Positions 14,478 to 22,906 are shown, counted from the stretch's first letter. The stretch: DNA of 23,336 bases from SZUA-584 sp964607965 (GCA_964607965.1 CAZSMH010000019.1:1-23336), one strand, 5' to 3'. Made by a program: numbers and translations. The notes: a model not told the origin generated them from the letters alone.

Positions 14478-14507
14478 ATGCGGGAGCGCATATGCGCACT
14501 CCCGCAT
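14478..14507. terminator. Bidirectional terminator between convergent genes
   Basis: ATGCGGGAG (14478-14486) pairs with CTCCCGCAT (14499-14507), with more pairing inside the loop. It lies between the chemotaxis gene (plus) and the HAAS-domain gene (minus), with T-rich sequence on either side. Confidence 0.7.
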
Positions 14508-14516
14508 GCTTTTAGT

Positions 14517-15509
14517 CTACATAGTGCTTTTTATGCTATAGCGTATACCGCGGTAAAGAGTTGTCGCAGTTTCAAAAACAGTTCCTATTGCGGTAAGCAC
14601 TATTATTATAGTCGGAAACAGCCTCCAGACAGCAGTCGCAGTCTGTCCTGTAAACCATTCCGCTCCGGTCGCCTCCCGCATAGCCGTCATAAATCCTGCG
14701 TTCCATACATCGGGGTTCCCGAATATTATTATGACGAGCGCCAGCGACAGAAAATTCAGCAGCGCAACACTCACTGCCAGCTTTATATTGTACCGCCCTA
14801 TAATAAGCCTTATGACTTCTTTTAATATGCCGGAGCCGATCATAAGCAACACCAGCCCTATCATTCCGGCAAGCGCCTCGAGATTAAATATTGGTATCCA
14901 CGGTTCTGGCATACCAAAACCTATACCGAACAGCCACGGCATGGTAACGATAATAACGAGGAAAATCACTGAAAAAACAAGCGATACAATAGGCTCGCTC
15001 TTTTTGATTATCTCGCTGCCGCGCGGCACCTCCGGCAAATCGCGCGGGCTCCACACTTGGGTCCACTTTTCCGGTTTCCCGTAGCGCTCGTTTATTATAA
15101 ATATAAGCGTAACTATAGCGAAAGCCTGCAGCATCGCCATCACAACTGCCCCTATGGCAGACATTACCGCCACAAACACGCTTTCCGGCGGGTTTGTTAT
15201 GTTCATAACAGCGTGCGCCACCATCATACCGAAAGCCACGCACGGCAGCACAATCTTTACTATAAGCTCATAAGTGCTGTACATTGCCGGACTTATAAGA
15301 TATCTTTTTGTTCCGCGGTACTTTGCTGCCAGTTCGGACGGCCTGCCCAGCTCTATAAGCACTAAAGTCACATCCTTTTCGCTTTCCTTCCCAGCCAGCA
15401 TATCTTCTATAAGCGTGCGCAGCTCCTTTTCGATATCGGCGCGCTGTGCCTGCGGAAGCCGCCGCGTTACATCGTATACATACCTGTCAATCATTTCATT
15501 CGGTTTCAT
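14517..15509 (-). CDS. HAAS-domain integral membrane protein, PadR partner
   Basis: The start is ATG 15509, 4 bases after the PadR stop, with GGAGGG nine bases upstream inside the end of that gene; the two are translationally coupled. Residues about 1-65 are a HAAS-type (DUF1700-like) helical domain (MIDRYVYDVTRRLPQAQRAD, ELRTLIEDML, LIELGRPSELAAKYRG). About six membrane helices follow. PadR plus HAAS pairs are common in Firmicutes; the membrane protein is usually coregulated and thought to take part in envelope signalling or transport, but the substrate is unknown. The product is 330 aa. Confidence 0.8.
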   Translation of the reverse strand: MKPNEMIDRYVYDVTRRLPQAQRADIEKELRTLIEDMLAGKESEKDVTLVLIELGRPSELAAKYRGTKRYLISPAMYSTYELIVKIVLPCVAFGMMVAHAVMNITNPPESVFVAVMSAIGAVVMAMLQAFAIVTLIFIINERYGKPEKWTQVWSPRDLPEVPRGSEIIKKSEPIVSLVFSVIFLVIIVTMPWLFGIGFGMPEPWIPIFNLEALAGMIGLVLLMIGSGILKEVIRLIIGRYNIKLAVSVALLNFLSLALVIIIFGNPDVWNAGFMTAMREATGAEWFTGQTATAVWRLFPTIIIVLTAIGTVFETATTLYRGIRYSIKSTM

Positions 15510-15513
15510 TGCA

Positions 15514-15849
15514 CTATCCCTCCAATAGTTTATCAATGGTTTTTGTCATATTGTCCCATTCCCCGCACAATAGGGAGAAAACCTGCTCCCCCTGACCGCT
15601 GCGCATATAATACTTGCGCGGCTTCGGTCCGGACGTTTCCCATTCGCTTGAAAGCAGCCCCTGAGACTCCAGTCTGCGCAAAAGAGGATACAGCGTTCCG
15701 GGCTCTATTGAAAGCCCTGCTGCGTTAAGCTCTTCGACAAGCGCATAACCATACTTAGGCGACTTTAAACGGCTTAATACGCACAGCGTCATCGTACCGC
15801 GCCTTAGTTCCTGCTCCATTCCGGTTACTATGTCCTTTATATCATCCAT
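15514..15849 (-). CDS. PadR family transcriptional regulator
   Basis: This 111-aa winged-helix repressor matches the short PadR type: MEQELRRGTMTLCVLSRLKS, YGYALVEELNAAGLSIEPGT, LYPLLRRLESQGLLSSEWET, then GPKPRKYYMRSGQGEQV and a C-terminal dimerisation helix. It is full length. It starts at ATG behind AGAGGTG and has a near-consensus promoter whose spacer carries an imperfect GTG/CAC dyad, so autorepression is likely. It is the first gene of an operon with the HAAS membrane protein. Confidence 0.92.
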   Translation of the reverse strand: MDDIKDIVTGMEQELRRGTMTLCVLSRLKSPKYGYALVEELNAAGLSIEPGTLYPLLRRLESQGLLSSEWETSGPKPRKYYMRSGQGEQVFSLLCGEWDNMTKTIDKLLEG

Positions 15850-15868
15850 TCAAATCACCTCTGACGGT

Positions 15869-15898
15869 ATTATACTGTGCGTTATACACTATTGTCAA
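15869..15898 (-). promoter_or_regulatory. Promoter and possible operator of the PadR operon
   Basis: Minus strand TTGACA (15898-15893), 18-bp spacer, TATAAT (15874-15869). Within the spacer is an imperfect dyad GTGTATAACGCAC, a plausible PadR site overlapping the RNA polymerase footprint. Confidence 0.8.
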
Positions 15899-16070
15899 TA
15901 CTTTATTATTTTATTTTTATTGTTGTTTGGTTATGTTTTATTATTGTGCTTCGGATATTATCTGTTTACACGCACATTCGGTGTTTACACCTAAAACGGT
16001 GCATTATTATTGCATATTTTTTGTCAAGTTCATTTTTATACGTTTTTAACTGTACTTTTTGTGTGATATA

Positions 16071-16079
16071 TGGTATAAG
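16071..16079 (+). promoter_or_regulatory. Possible extended -10 upstream of the SpoIID-dockerin gene
   Basis: TGGTATAAG, a -10-like hexamer with the TGn extension, 56 bases before the start. No good -35 is seen. The rest of 15900-16134 is AT-rich with no other clear feature apart from a repeated TGTTAC near 16100. Confidence 0.3.
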
Positions 16080-16134
16080 TGACTAAAGATATTGTTACAT
16101 TTCTGTTACAAGTGACCTCTCCGGAGGGGGTACG

Positions 16135-18030
16135 ATGAGGAAAAAAATTGTCAGCTTTTTGTTATGCATAATAATTGCGCTCACCGCGTTGTTTGCTGCG
16201 TCCGGCTTTGCGCTTGCAGCCGACAATGATTTTTCAATAATACGCGTTCTGCTTTCCGTACCCTCCGGCTGCACACAGGTTAAATTCTTTGTAGACGGAA
16301 ATTACAGTATAAATGATATACCGCTGGCGCGGGATTTATATACCGCTAAAATAGTGAGCAGCAAAGTTGCTTTATACCGGGCCAAAGAAACAATCCCGGT
16401 TATATCAGCGTCAAGCATACGGCTTGTTCAGCATGCCCCCACCGAAGGGCGCAATAATTTTCTCTGGCACGACAACTCGAGAAACGGCTGGTGCGCTTAC
16501 CTTGGGGATATGCAGATACGCTGCAACAGCGGCAAAATACAGCTTATCAACCATTTATACATAGAGGAATACCTATACGGTGTAGTGCCGCATGAGATGT
16601 CCAACAGTTTTCCGCTGGAGGCATTAAAAGCACAGGCAATATGCGCGCGCACCTATGCGGTAAACAAAATGTCAAGTGCCTCGTCCTCCTCCCTTTATGA
16701 CATAAACGACACATCGAGCCATCAGGTATATAAAGGATATACGCCTTCCTATACAAACGCCAACCGGGCAGTGGAAGAAACCAAAGGGTTGGTTTTAAAA
16801 TGCGAATACGAACGCGACGACGACACAATCATTGAGTATGTCGAGGGGTTTTACGCCGCATCCAACGGCGGCTGGACAGAAATACCGCAGCACTCTTGGA
16901 CTGTGAATGCGCGAAAGCCTTACCATATAATAAAATATGACGAGTTTGATATTATAAACCCGTCCAGCCTGCAGAACCTTATAGTGTTTCCAAAAACTAT
17001 TACTGCCGAATCCAAAATACAGTACTCGAGCGGCAAATACGGCGATATGACAGTGCCCTCCGATGCTGCGGAAAGGCGCGCTAAGATAGAGAAGTTTTTA
17101 AAAGTTTCGGCATTTCCCGGTATCTCTTCAAGCGACTTGTCTAAAATTGGGATACTTGGCTTTGAGAGCTTTACAACACACACCCACGACGGGAATCATG
17201 GCATCTGTAACGATTACAGCGGCACTAACCCGTGCCCCGATTTTACCATGGCAAACATAACAATGAGAGTTTTAGATACCCGGGAGGAAAGCCCCGAACC
17301 CGAATCGGTAACTTTCGATATAGATATGCACAAGCTGCAGGATGAGGACGGCGAATACTGCGTATTCTCTTCGACTAATTTACGGCTGCTTACAGTGGAA
17401 GAAACCGAAACAGAATTCCGCTTGTACCGCAGGCGTTACGGCCATGGCATAGGTTTAAGCCAGCGGGGCGCCCAGCAGCGCGCAAAGGCAGCCGAAGACG
17501 GCGGCGGCGGCCAAACCTGTCAGGAAATACTGCTGTTCTATTTTGAGGGCACACACATAGCCGAGGAAACATCAATAACCCCTCCTGTACTTACGCCCGT
17601 TTTTGAAAGCGACATAATGCTCGGCGATGTGAACGGCGATGAAACAATAGACATAAGCGATTACACCGGCGTGCGCCTGCATATACTTGAGCTGAAAACG
17701 CTTCCGGAAGGCAGCCTTGAAAAGGCGGATGTCAACCGGGACGATACTATAGATATTTCCGACTATACCGGTATACGGCTGCATATACTCAATTTAAAAC
17801 CTATAAACAACGGAGCGCCGTTCGTTCCCACCAACGCGACTGCTTACGGCTCACGGTGTATAAACGTGCGCAGCAGCGCAAGCTCCTCCAGCGATTCCAA
17901 TATAATAGGCTCGCTGCCCGAAGGGGCGCGCATACAGGTAACGAAAAGGTTTGCGACTTCAAGCTGGCACAAAGTTAGCTACGGCGGCACAACAGCATAT
18001 ATGAGCGCTTCCTATTTACAGCTGGATTAA
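16135..18030 (+). CDS. Secreted SpoIID/LytB-type protein with dockerin and SH3 domains
   Basis: SpoIID-family proteins are lytic transglycosylases or amidase enhancers acting on peptidoglycan. This 631-aa protein has a signal peptide (1-29, ending FALAA), an N-terminal domain, and the SpoIID core: YLYGVVPHEMSNSFPLEALK (catalytic-type Glu154), AQAICARTYA, and YGHGIGLSQRGA (435-446). A long insert lies at 221-345. A type I dockerin spans 496-556, with two complete calcium loops (D498-D509, D532-D543). An SH3b-like domain ends the protein (570-631). GGAGG precedes the ATG. Dockerin and SH3 on a SpoIID protein suggest vegetative cell-wall or surface-complex work rather than the sporulation engulfment role. 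Confidence 0.88.
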   Translation: MRKKIVSFLLCIIIALTALFAASGFALAADNDFSIIRVLLSVPSGCTQVKFFVDGNYSINDIPLARDLYTAKIVSSKVALYRAKETIPVISASSIRLVQHAPTEGRNNFLWHDNSRNGWCAYLGDMQIRCNSGKIQLINHLYIEEYLYGVVPHEMSNSFPLEALKAQAICARTYAVNKMSSASSSSLYDINDTSSHQVYKGYTPSYTNANRAVEETKGLVLKCEYERDDDTIIEYVEGFYAASNGGWTEIPQHSWTVNARKPYHIIKYDEFDIINPSSLQNLIVFPKTITAESKIQYSSGKYGDMTVPSDAAERRAKIEKFLKVSAFPGISSSDLSKIGILGFESFTTHTHDGNHGICNDYSGTNPCPDFTMANITMRVLDTREESPEPESVTFDIDMHKLQDEDGEYCVFSSTNLRLLTVEETETEFRLYRRRYGHGIGLSQRGAQQRAKAAEDGGGGQTCQEILLFYFEGTHIAEETSITPPVLTPVFESDIMLGDVNGDETIDISDYTGVRLHILELKTLPEGSLEKADVNRDDTIDISDYTGIRLHILNLKPINNGAPFVPTNATAYGSRCINVRSSASSSSDSNIIGSLPEGARIQVTKRFATSSWHKVSYGGTTAYMSASYLQLD

Positions 18031-18042
18031 AAAATCTTTGTA

Positions 18043-18070
18043 TTGACAAACGTAAGCTAACATGTAAAAT
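18043..18070 (+). promoter_or_regulatory. Promoter of the dockerin-NlpC/P60 gene
   Basis: TTGACA (18043-18048), 16-bp spacer, TAAAAT (18065-18070), 13 bases after the preceding stop. No terminator separates it from the SpoIID gene, so readthrough is also likely. Confidence 0.65.
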
Positions 18071-18099
18071 TATTAGTATATAATCCATGATTTTGAGGC

Positions 18100-19590
18100 A
18101 TGCCATTGCTCCGTAGATTTATTAAAAATATTGCTGTTGTTATTTTACTTTTCTTTATATTCTTAGTATTCATTACGGCTGCTGCCGCGGAAGAATCCAT
18201 AATACCGGATTCGGCGTTGCAGCAGGCGCTTCTTGGAATAATAGAAAGCGGCGAGATTAGCGCAGACGCACTTGGCGCGTTATCAGGCTCACTTGACTTT
18301 TCCGGGCTTGGAATAGAAGACATAACCGGGCTTGAATACCTAACAGGAATCGAATCTCTTGATTTAAGCGATAATTCTATCACCGGCATCGGTCCTCTTG
18401 GTTCTCTCTCAAACCTTAGTTTTCTTGATATCAGAAACAACTATATTGACATATCGGACGGCAGCGACGCGATGGCTGTCATCGAAACGCTTAGCGGCTG
18501 CGAGGTTTTATACTCTCCCCAAAAACCGGACTTGCGTGATATTGCTTTGCCGGAAACGCTCGAAATGTGCCCGGGGGACGTATATGCATTTGAATGCGCC
18601 GGTACCGAAGGGCTTGTCTGGCACTCTGATAATACCGATGCTGCTGCCGTGGAAGACGGCACGGTTACCGCCGTATCCGAAGGCTGCGCAGTTATTACCG
18701 CATCAGCGCCGGACGACAGCTTTGAAGCGTCATGCACCGTATATGTAAAAAGCGCCGCAATATCCTCCGATGGGTATGACATCGGCAGCGATGATATTAT
18801 AAGGGGAATCGGCAGAAACACTTACTCCAACCAATTCTTTGCCTGCCTTAATGCCGACGAGGCAGATTTAAAACTGTATACCAAGGACAATAAATTATTC
18901 ACTGCCGCGGATAAGCCTGTTTGTACCGGTATGAGCGTTGAGCTTGTAATTGGCGGTACGTTACGGGATAAACTCAATATTATCGTCGAAGGCGATTCTA
19001 ACGGCGACGGCAGGGTTGATATATCCGACTACACTCTGGCAAGGCTCGATATTTTAAGGCTTAAAGAGCTAAAAGGAATTTTTAAAACCGCTGCAGATGT
19101 AGATAAAGACGGGGAGATAACCATATCCGATTATACTCAGGTACGGCTGTGTATTCTTGGTCTAAAGCGTGTCGGGGGGTTCATGCCGCAGCTTCCCGCT
19201 ATAAAAAATCAAAAAATAAAAAAATACGTTGATACCGCGTTTGCACAGATGGGGGCTCCATATGTCGGCGGCATGGAGGGCCCTTCCGAATATGATTGTT
19301 CCGGGCTTGTTCATTACTGCCTTAACAAAGCCGGATATAAAATAGGACGTTGCAGCGCTAATACGTACAGCAAATACCCTTATTGGAAATATGTCGAAAA
19401 ACAAAACCTTTTGCCGGGAGACCTTATGTTTTTCTGGTCGAGTGATTTAAGCAAAATCGGGCATGTCGGAATATATCTTGGCAACGGCTATTTTATTCAC
19501 TCTACGGCGACGTACAAGGGCGTGGTCATCAGCCGTTTTTGTGGCAGGTACGATTCATCCTTCAGCCACGGGCGGCGTGTGTATAGCTAA
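18100..19590 (+). CDS. Secreted LRR-Ig-dockerin-NlpC/P60 cell-wall hydrolase
   Basis: This 496-aa protein should cleave peptidoglycan stem peptides outside the cell. In order: signal/anchor helix (8-30); short leucine-rich repeats (65-145, GLEYLTGIESLDLSDNSITG); a bacterial Ig-like domain (about 146-216); a beta domain often found before dockerins in Clostridia (223-296, ending TGMSVELVIGGTLRDKLNIIVEG); a dockerin (297-357, loops D299-D310 and D333-D344, the second with Thr341 at the usual Asp position 9); NlpC/P60 (370-496) with Cys400, His455 and His467. The ATG at 18100 has GAGG only one base away; TTG 18106 has it at seven bases and may be the real start. Cotranscription with the neighbours is likely. 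Confidence 0.9.
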   Translation: MPLLRRFIKNIAVVILLFFIFLVFITAAAAEESIIPDSALQQALLGIIESGEISADALGALSGSLDFSGLGIEDITGLEYLTGIESLDLSDNSITGIGPLGSLSNLSFLDIRNNYIDISDGSDAMAVIETLSGCEVLYSPQKPDLRDIALPETLEMCPGDVYAFECAGTEGLVWHSDNTDAAAVEDGTVTAVSEGCAVITASAPDDSFEASCTVYVKSAAISSDGYDIGSDDIIRGIGRNTYSNQFFACLNADEADLKLYTKDNKLFTAADKPVCTGMSVELVIGGTLRDKLNIIVEGDSNGDGRVDISDYTLARLDILRLKELKGIFKTAADVDKDGEITISDYTQVRLCILGLKRVGGFMPQLPAIKNQKIKKYVDTAFAQMGAPYVGGMEGPSEYDCSGLVHYCLNKAGYKIGRCSANTYSKYPYWKYVEKQNLLPGDLMFFWSSDLSKIGHVGIYLGNGYFIHSTATYKGVVISRFCGRYDSSFSHGRRVYS

Positions 19591-19647
19591 AACACAGCTC
19601 AAACACTTCGGGACTTCTTTTAAGAAATTAAATAGGAGAAAAATAAA

Positions 19648-20889
19648 ATGAAAAAGCGTGTAGGGGTATTTACGCTTGCCGTTATTGTTGTATCGTTTTT
19701 TTGCGTTACAACCGCCTCAGCCGGCGCGAATGCCGAAATCAAAGGTCCGAAGGAGGTATATGCGGGTGAGGAGTATACTTATACTTATACAGTATCATTC
19801 TCATCATGTACGGAAGGAAAAGCCAAAGTATCGGCGGAGGGCGTTTTTGAAATTGACTCCGGTGGAAAAATCATTCTCCTGCCCATCAGCAGCGGCAGCA
19901 ACAGCGGCACTTATTCCGAGACTGTTACCGTTCGCGTAAAAAACGATGCGCAGCCCGGTCAAACAGGCAAAATTATTGTTAAAGTCGAATATCAAGAGGT
20001 TGGTGAAGAGTCAGAAATTATCGGCAATGTTGATTTTAAGGAAAAGTATACCGCAGCCGTTGTAAGCAAACCGGCTGCCAATAAACCTAAAAAGACAAGC
20101 AAACCAAAGCAGACAAAAGTTCCGGAAACCCCAGCACCGGATACTGCTGCACCGGAAACTCCTGTAACGGATATCGCTGCGGCGCCAGCCGATAAAGAAC
20201 CGTTGTTAAGCAGCATAGAGGCGCTCACACCGGGCAGCGTTCTTAAACTGCCGGCACAACAGGCTGCGTGCCTTTCCCGCGATGTCCTGTTAGCGTTAAA
20301 GAAAAGCGGTGCCGCTCTCAATGTGGATTTCGGCAAGTATACCTGCACGGTAGAAGGCAAAAGCGTAGGCGAGCTGCCGGATGATTTTTCACAAATAGAT
20401 CTTTCCGTATCAACGGTAAAAAAACCTTCGCTTTCTGCCGCGGCAAACGGCCTTGACGAATACCAGCTTCACTTCGCGTATTCGGGCGACCTCCCCTGCC
20501 CCCTTAAATACAGCTTCCCCGTCTCGGGGCACAGCCCGGGTGAAACGCTTTATCTTTATTACTACTACGAGCTTTCGGATGTAATAGAGGGCAAAAGGCA
20601 GGCTGTTGTTGATGAAAACGGTTATGTATCATTCGATATATACCATTGTTCCAGTTATTTTATAACATCACAGCTGCTTAGTAACGCTGCCGGAGTGCTC
20701 AATACGCCTGCAAAAGATGATTCGGCGGATATAGACGTAGCGGTGCAGGCTCTGCTTCGCGCCAAAGCGCTTGAAGCCCCGTCGGTTACAATAACAGAAC
20801 TTATATTCATCACTCTTAGCGGCATAGCGGTTGCCGCTGCGATAACAGCAATTGCCTGCCGCAAAGTATGGGGCGGCCGTGCCGGATAG
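19648..20889 (+). CDS. Membrane-anchored surface protein, possible divergent cohesin
   Basis: This 413-aa protein has a signal peptide (1-25), an N-terminal all-beta domain (28-138: AEIKGPKEVYAGEEYTYTYT, TVTVRVKNDAQPGQTGKIIV) that is Ig-like and might be a divergent cohesin, a Pro/Thr/Lys linker (139-183), a second beta domain (184-341: LLALKKSGAALNVDFGKYTC, LYLYYYYELSD, GYVSFDIYHCSSYFIT) of a type widespread on Clostridia surface proteins, and a C-terminal membrane helix (383-403) with a short basic tail. AGGAG precedes the ATG. It lies 57 bases after the dockerin-NlpC gene with no terminator between. A role as the cell-surface dock for the two dockerin proteins is a hypothesis; a plain structural surface protein is the alternative. 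Confidence 0.7.
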   Translation: MKKRVGVFTLAVIVVSFFCVTTASAGANAEIKGPKEVYAGEEYTYTYTVSFSSCTEGKAKVSAEGVFEIDSGGKIILLPISSGSNSGTYSETVTVRVKNDAQPGQTGKIIVKVEYQEVGEESEIIGNVDFKEKYTAAVVSKPAANKPKKTSKPKQTKVPETPAPDTAAPETPVTDIAAAPADKEPLLSSIEALTPGSVLKLPAQQAACLSRDVLLALKKSGAALNVDFGKYTCTVEGKSVGELPDDFSQIDLSVSTVKKPSLSAAANGLDEYQLHFAYSGDLPCPLKYSFPVSGHSPGETLYLYYYYELSDVIEGKRQAVVDENGYVSFDIYHCSSYFITSQLLSNAAGVLNTPAKDDSADIDVAVQALLRAKALEAPSVTITELIFITLSGIAVAAAITAIACRKVWGGRAG

Positions 20890-20950
20890 ACTTAACCTAA
20901 TATATAAGGCGGAACGGATAAAACCATAAACCGAAGGTTGGGAACTAAAA

Positions 20951-20972
20951 GCCCCGGTTTTTTCGCCGGGGC
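20951..20972. terminator. Terminator between convergent genes
   Basis: GCCCCGG (20951-20957) pairs with CCGGGGC (20966-20972). On the minus strand it is followed by TTTTAG, a fair tail for the ABC ATPase transcript; on the plus strand the tail is weaker. Confidence 0.75.
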
Positions 20973-20997
20973 CTTCGTTTATATGTATGTTTAAAGC

Positions 20998-22113
20998 TTA
21001 CGCAAGGTTCTTTTCGGTAGATGTATCAAACAGATGAACTGCTGGAGCCGGAACTTTAAAATAAATATAATTGTCTTTCCCCGGCTCAAACAAATATTTG
21101 CTTATATCATTAGTTTTAACGCGTATAACCATATCGGTTTTGCCAACGTTGACATGCAGATACACCTCGCTGCCCATCATTTCGGAAACGTCCACTTTTG
21201 CCTTTGTGCTGTTTGGAGTTTCGGCCGGCACCACTGCTAAATGCTCAGGACGAATGCCCATCATTATTCTGCATGGCGTCTGGCGTTTCTGTTTAAAATA
21301 CTCCTGTTTCTTGTCAGACAGCACAATATCCTGTTCCTGAATACGCACAACGTATTTCCCGCCTGTCAGCGTTAACTCCGCAGGCAAAAAGTTCATCTGC
21401 GGCGAGCCTATAAACCCTGCCACAAAAAGGTTGGAGGGGTGGTTGAACACTTCCTGCGGGGTCCCTATCTGCTGAATAAACCCGTCCTTCATAATGACTA
21501 TACGATCACCAAGCGTCATCGCTTCTGTTTGGTCGTGCGTCACATATATAAATGTCGTGTCAACACGCTCGCGCATTTTTATGATTTCCGCACGCATCTG
21601 GTTACGAAGTTTAGCATCAAGGTTTGAGAGCGGCTCGTCCATAAGGAACACTTTAGGTTCGCGCACTATGGCACGCCCTATGGCAACACGCTGACGCTGT
21701 CCGCCGGATAGCGCTTTCGGCTTACGCTGCAGCAATTCGGTAATATTTAATATTTCCGCTGCAGTTTTTACTTTTTTATCGATTGAATCCTTTGGTTCTT
21801 TGCGAAGTTTCAGTGCAAAAGCCATGTTCTCGTACACTGACATGTGAGGGTAAAGCGCGTAATTCTGAAAAACCATAGCGATATCCCGGTCTTTCGGCGG
21901 GACATCATTCACCAGCGTATCGCCGATGAATATTTCACCTTCCGTTATTTCTTCCAGCCCTGCCACCATGCGAAGCGTGGTGGTCTTTCCGCAGCCCGAA
22001 GGCCCTACCAGTACGATGAACTCCTTGTCTTTAATCTCAAGATTAAAGTCGTCCACCGCGACCACGTTTTTGTCAAATACCTTTTTGACGCTTTTTAGTG
22101 TTACGTTTGCCAT
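20998..22113 (-). CDS. ugpC: Sugar ABC transporter ATP-binding protein, UgpC/MsmK type
   Basis: This ATPase energises carbohydrate or glycerol-phosphate importers; in Firmicutes one MsmK/UgpC protein often serves several separate transporters. Start: ATG 22113, matching the family's MAxVTLKxVxKxY start; a GTG at 22134 would add 7 residues. The 371-aa protein has Walker A GPSGCGKT (37-44), Q-loop Gln83, signature LSGGQ (135-139), Walker B VFLMDE (155-160) and H-loop His193, then the C-terminal regulatory MalK-like beta domain. No permease or binding protein is adjacent, as expected for a shared ATPase. Its 280-nt leader is strongly folded. Confidence 0.93.
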   Translation of the reverse strand: MANVTLKSVKKVFDKNVVAVDDFNLEIKDKEFIVLVGPSGCGKTTTLRMVAGLEEITEGEIFIGDTLVNDVPPKDRDIAMVFQNYALYPHMSVYENMAFALKLRKEPKDSIDKKVKTAAEILNITELLQRKPKALSGGQRQRVAIGRAIVREPKVFLMDEPLSNLDAKLRNQMRAEIIKMRERVDTTFIYVTHDQTEAMTLGDRIVIMKDGFIQQIGTPQEVFNHPSNLFVAGFIGSPQMNFLPAELTLTGGKYVVRIQEQDIVLSDKKQEYFKQKRQTPCRIMMGIRPEHLAVVPAETPNSTKAKVDVSEMMGSEVYLHVNVGKTDMVIRVKTNDISKYLFEPGKDNYIYFKVPAPAVHLFDTSTEKNLA

Positions 22114-22396
22114 TTGTACAGCTCTGCCGCGCACAGCCTCCGCTAACTGCGCAGCTCGCCACCGCCCGCATAAGTGACGATGGCTTTACAGCAGGTCTCC
22201 ACACTGCTGCACCGCAAGCCGATGCGGATGTTTCATGCCTCCTTTTCTTTTACGCATCCGTGCAAATAAGTGGAGTCGCCCGGACCGCATTATTTGGGAC
22301 TTGCGCCCCAAATATTAACGGCTATTACAGCCGCAATTTTCAATAAAAATCTCTCTAAACCGCAAAGCAACATTAAACTAAGCGGTCATATACCTT
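22114..22396 (-). promoter_or_regulatory. Long structured 5' leader of the ABC ATPase gene
   Basis: From the promoter at 22403 to the start codon lie about 280 untranslated bases. On the minus strand hairpins are seen at 22333-22329/22323-22319, 22314-22307/22298-22291 (8 bp) and 22209-22204/22194-22189. CGGATG and CATCCG (22260-22255 and 22230-22225) enclose a GGAGG sequence followed by an ATG for only 16 codons. No known riboswitch core was recognised. Length and folding suggest regulation at RNA level. Confidence 0.5.
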
Positions 22397-22402
22397 TTTC
22401 AA

Positions 22403-22432
22403 ATTATATATTTAAAAAGTGTATTATGTCAA
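22403..22432 (-). promoter_or_regulatory. Consensus promoter of the ABC ATPase gene
   Basis: Minus strand TTGACA (22432-22427), 18-bp spacer, TATAAT (22408-22403). Both hexamers match consensus exactly. Confidence 0.85.
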
Positions 22433-22471
22433 TTATTTAATAAGGTTTATACGTATATTATTGTTATTTTG

Positions 22472-22906
22472 TTACTGTACCTGTCCGTCCTGCTCAGGTT
22501 TCTCTTTAACAAGAGCAAAAATGCCGCCCAGTAAAAGCAGCGCCATCGGGAAAAACCCTATTACGGGGGTAATTAAACAAAGTCCCGCACCGACTATCAT
22601 CAGGACGCCTGCTTTAACATTGTTCTTATTAACAGACACAGCACCTATAAGCCCCAAAACACCTGCGGCAAGACTAATTACAGCAGTAAACAATACAAAA
22701 ACGCCGCTTATAACACCCACAAAATTACCGTCTATAAAGTTAAATGGGACATTGTGGATGGCTACCTCGTTAATAAAGCTGAACAATTCTGAAAAGAACG
22801 CCTGACTTCCAAGCAGCAAGAACAAACCCAGCGCAAGGCACAAAAGAGCACTGATAACGGCGAGGCATCCGCCTATGATACCGAGTACATAGCTGGCTTT
22901 TTTCAT
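22472..22906 (-). CDS. Small four-helix membrane protein (DUF4064-like)
   Basis: The start is ATG 22906 (MKKASYVLG) with GGAGG eight bases upstream. The 144-aa product has about four membrane helices: residues about 8-36, 60-90 (VGVISGVFVLFTAVISLAAGVLGLIG), 100-118 and 118-135, with a short extracytoplasmic loop after helix 1 and a charged C-terminal tail. The Gly-rich helix pattern resembles DUF4064-type proteins of Firmicutes, which have no known function. It is divergent from a PadR regulator at the window edge and may be its target. Confidence 0.65.
   Translation of the reverse strand: MKKASYVLGIIGGCLAVISALLCLALGLFLLLGSQAFFSELFSFINEVAIHNVPFNFIDGNFVGVISGVFVLFTAVISLAAGVLGLIGAVSVNKNNVKAGVLMIVGAGLCLITPVIGFFPMALLLLGGIFALVKEKPEQDGQVQ

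Noticed and set aside
16135..20889. Plant-fibre cellulosome cluster
   Set aside because: Dockerins are present but no glycoside hydrolase or carbohydrate-binding module is seen; the catalytic domains act on peptidoglycan.
22180..22245. 16-codon leader peptide in the ABC ATPase leader
   Set aside because: The GGAGG is only one base from the ATG and the peptide has no regulatory codon run, so it is left as part of the leader.
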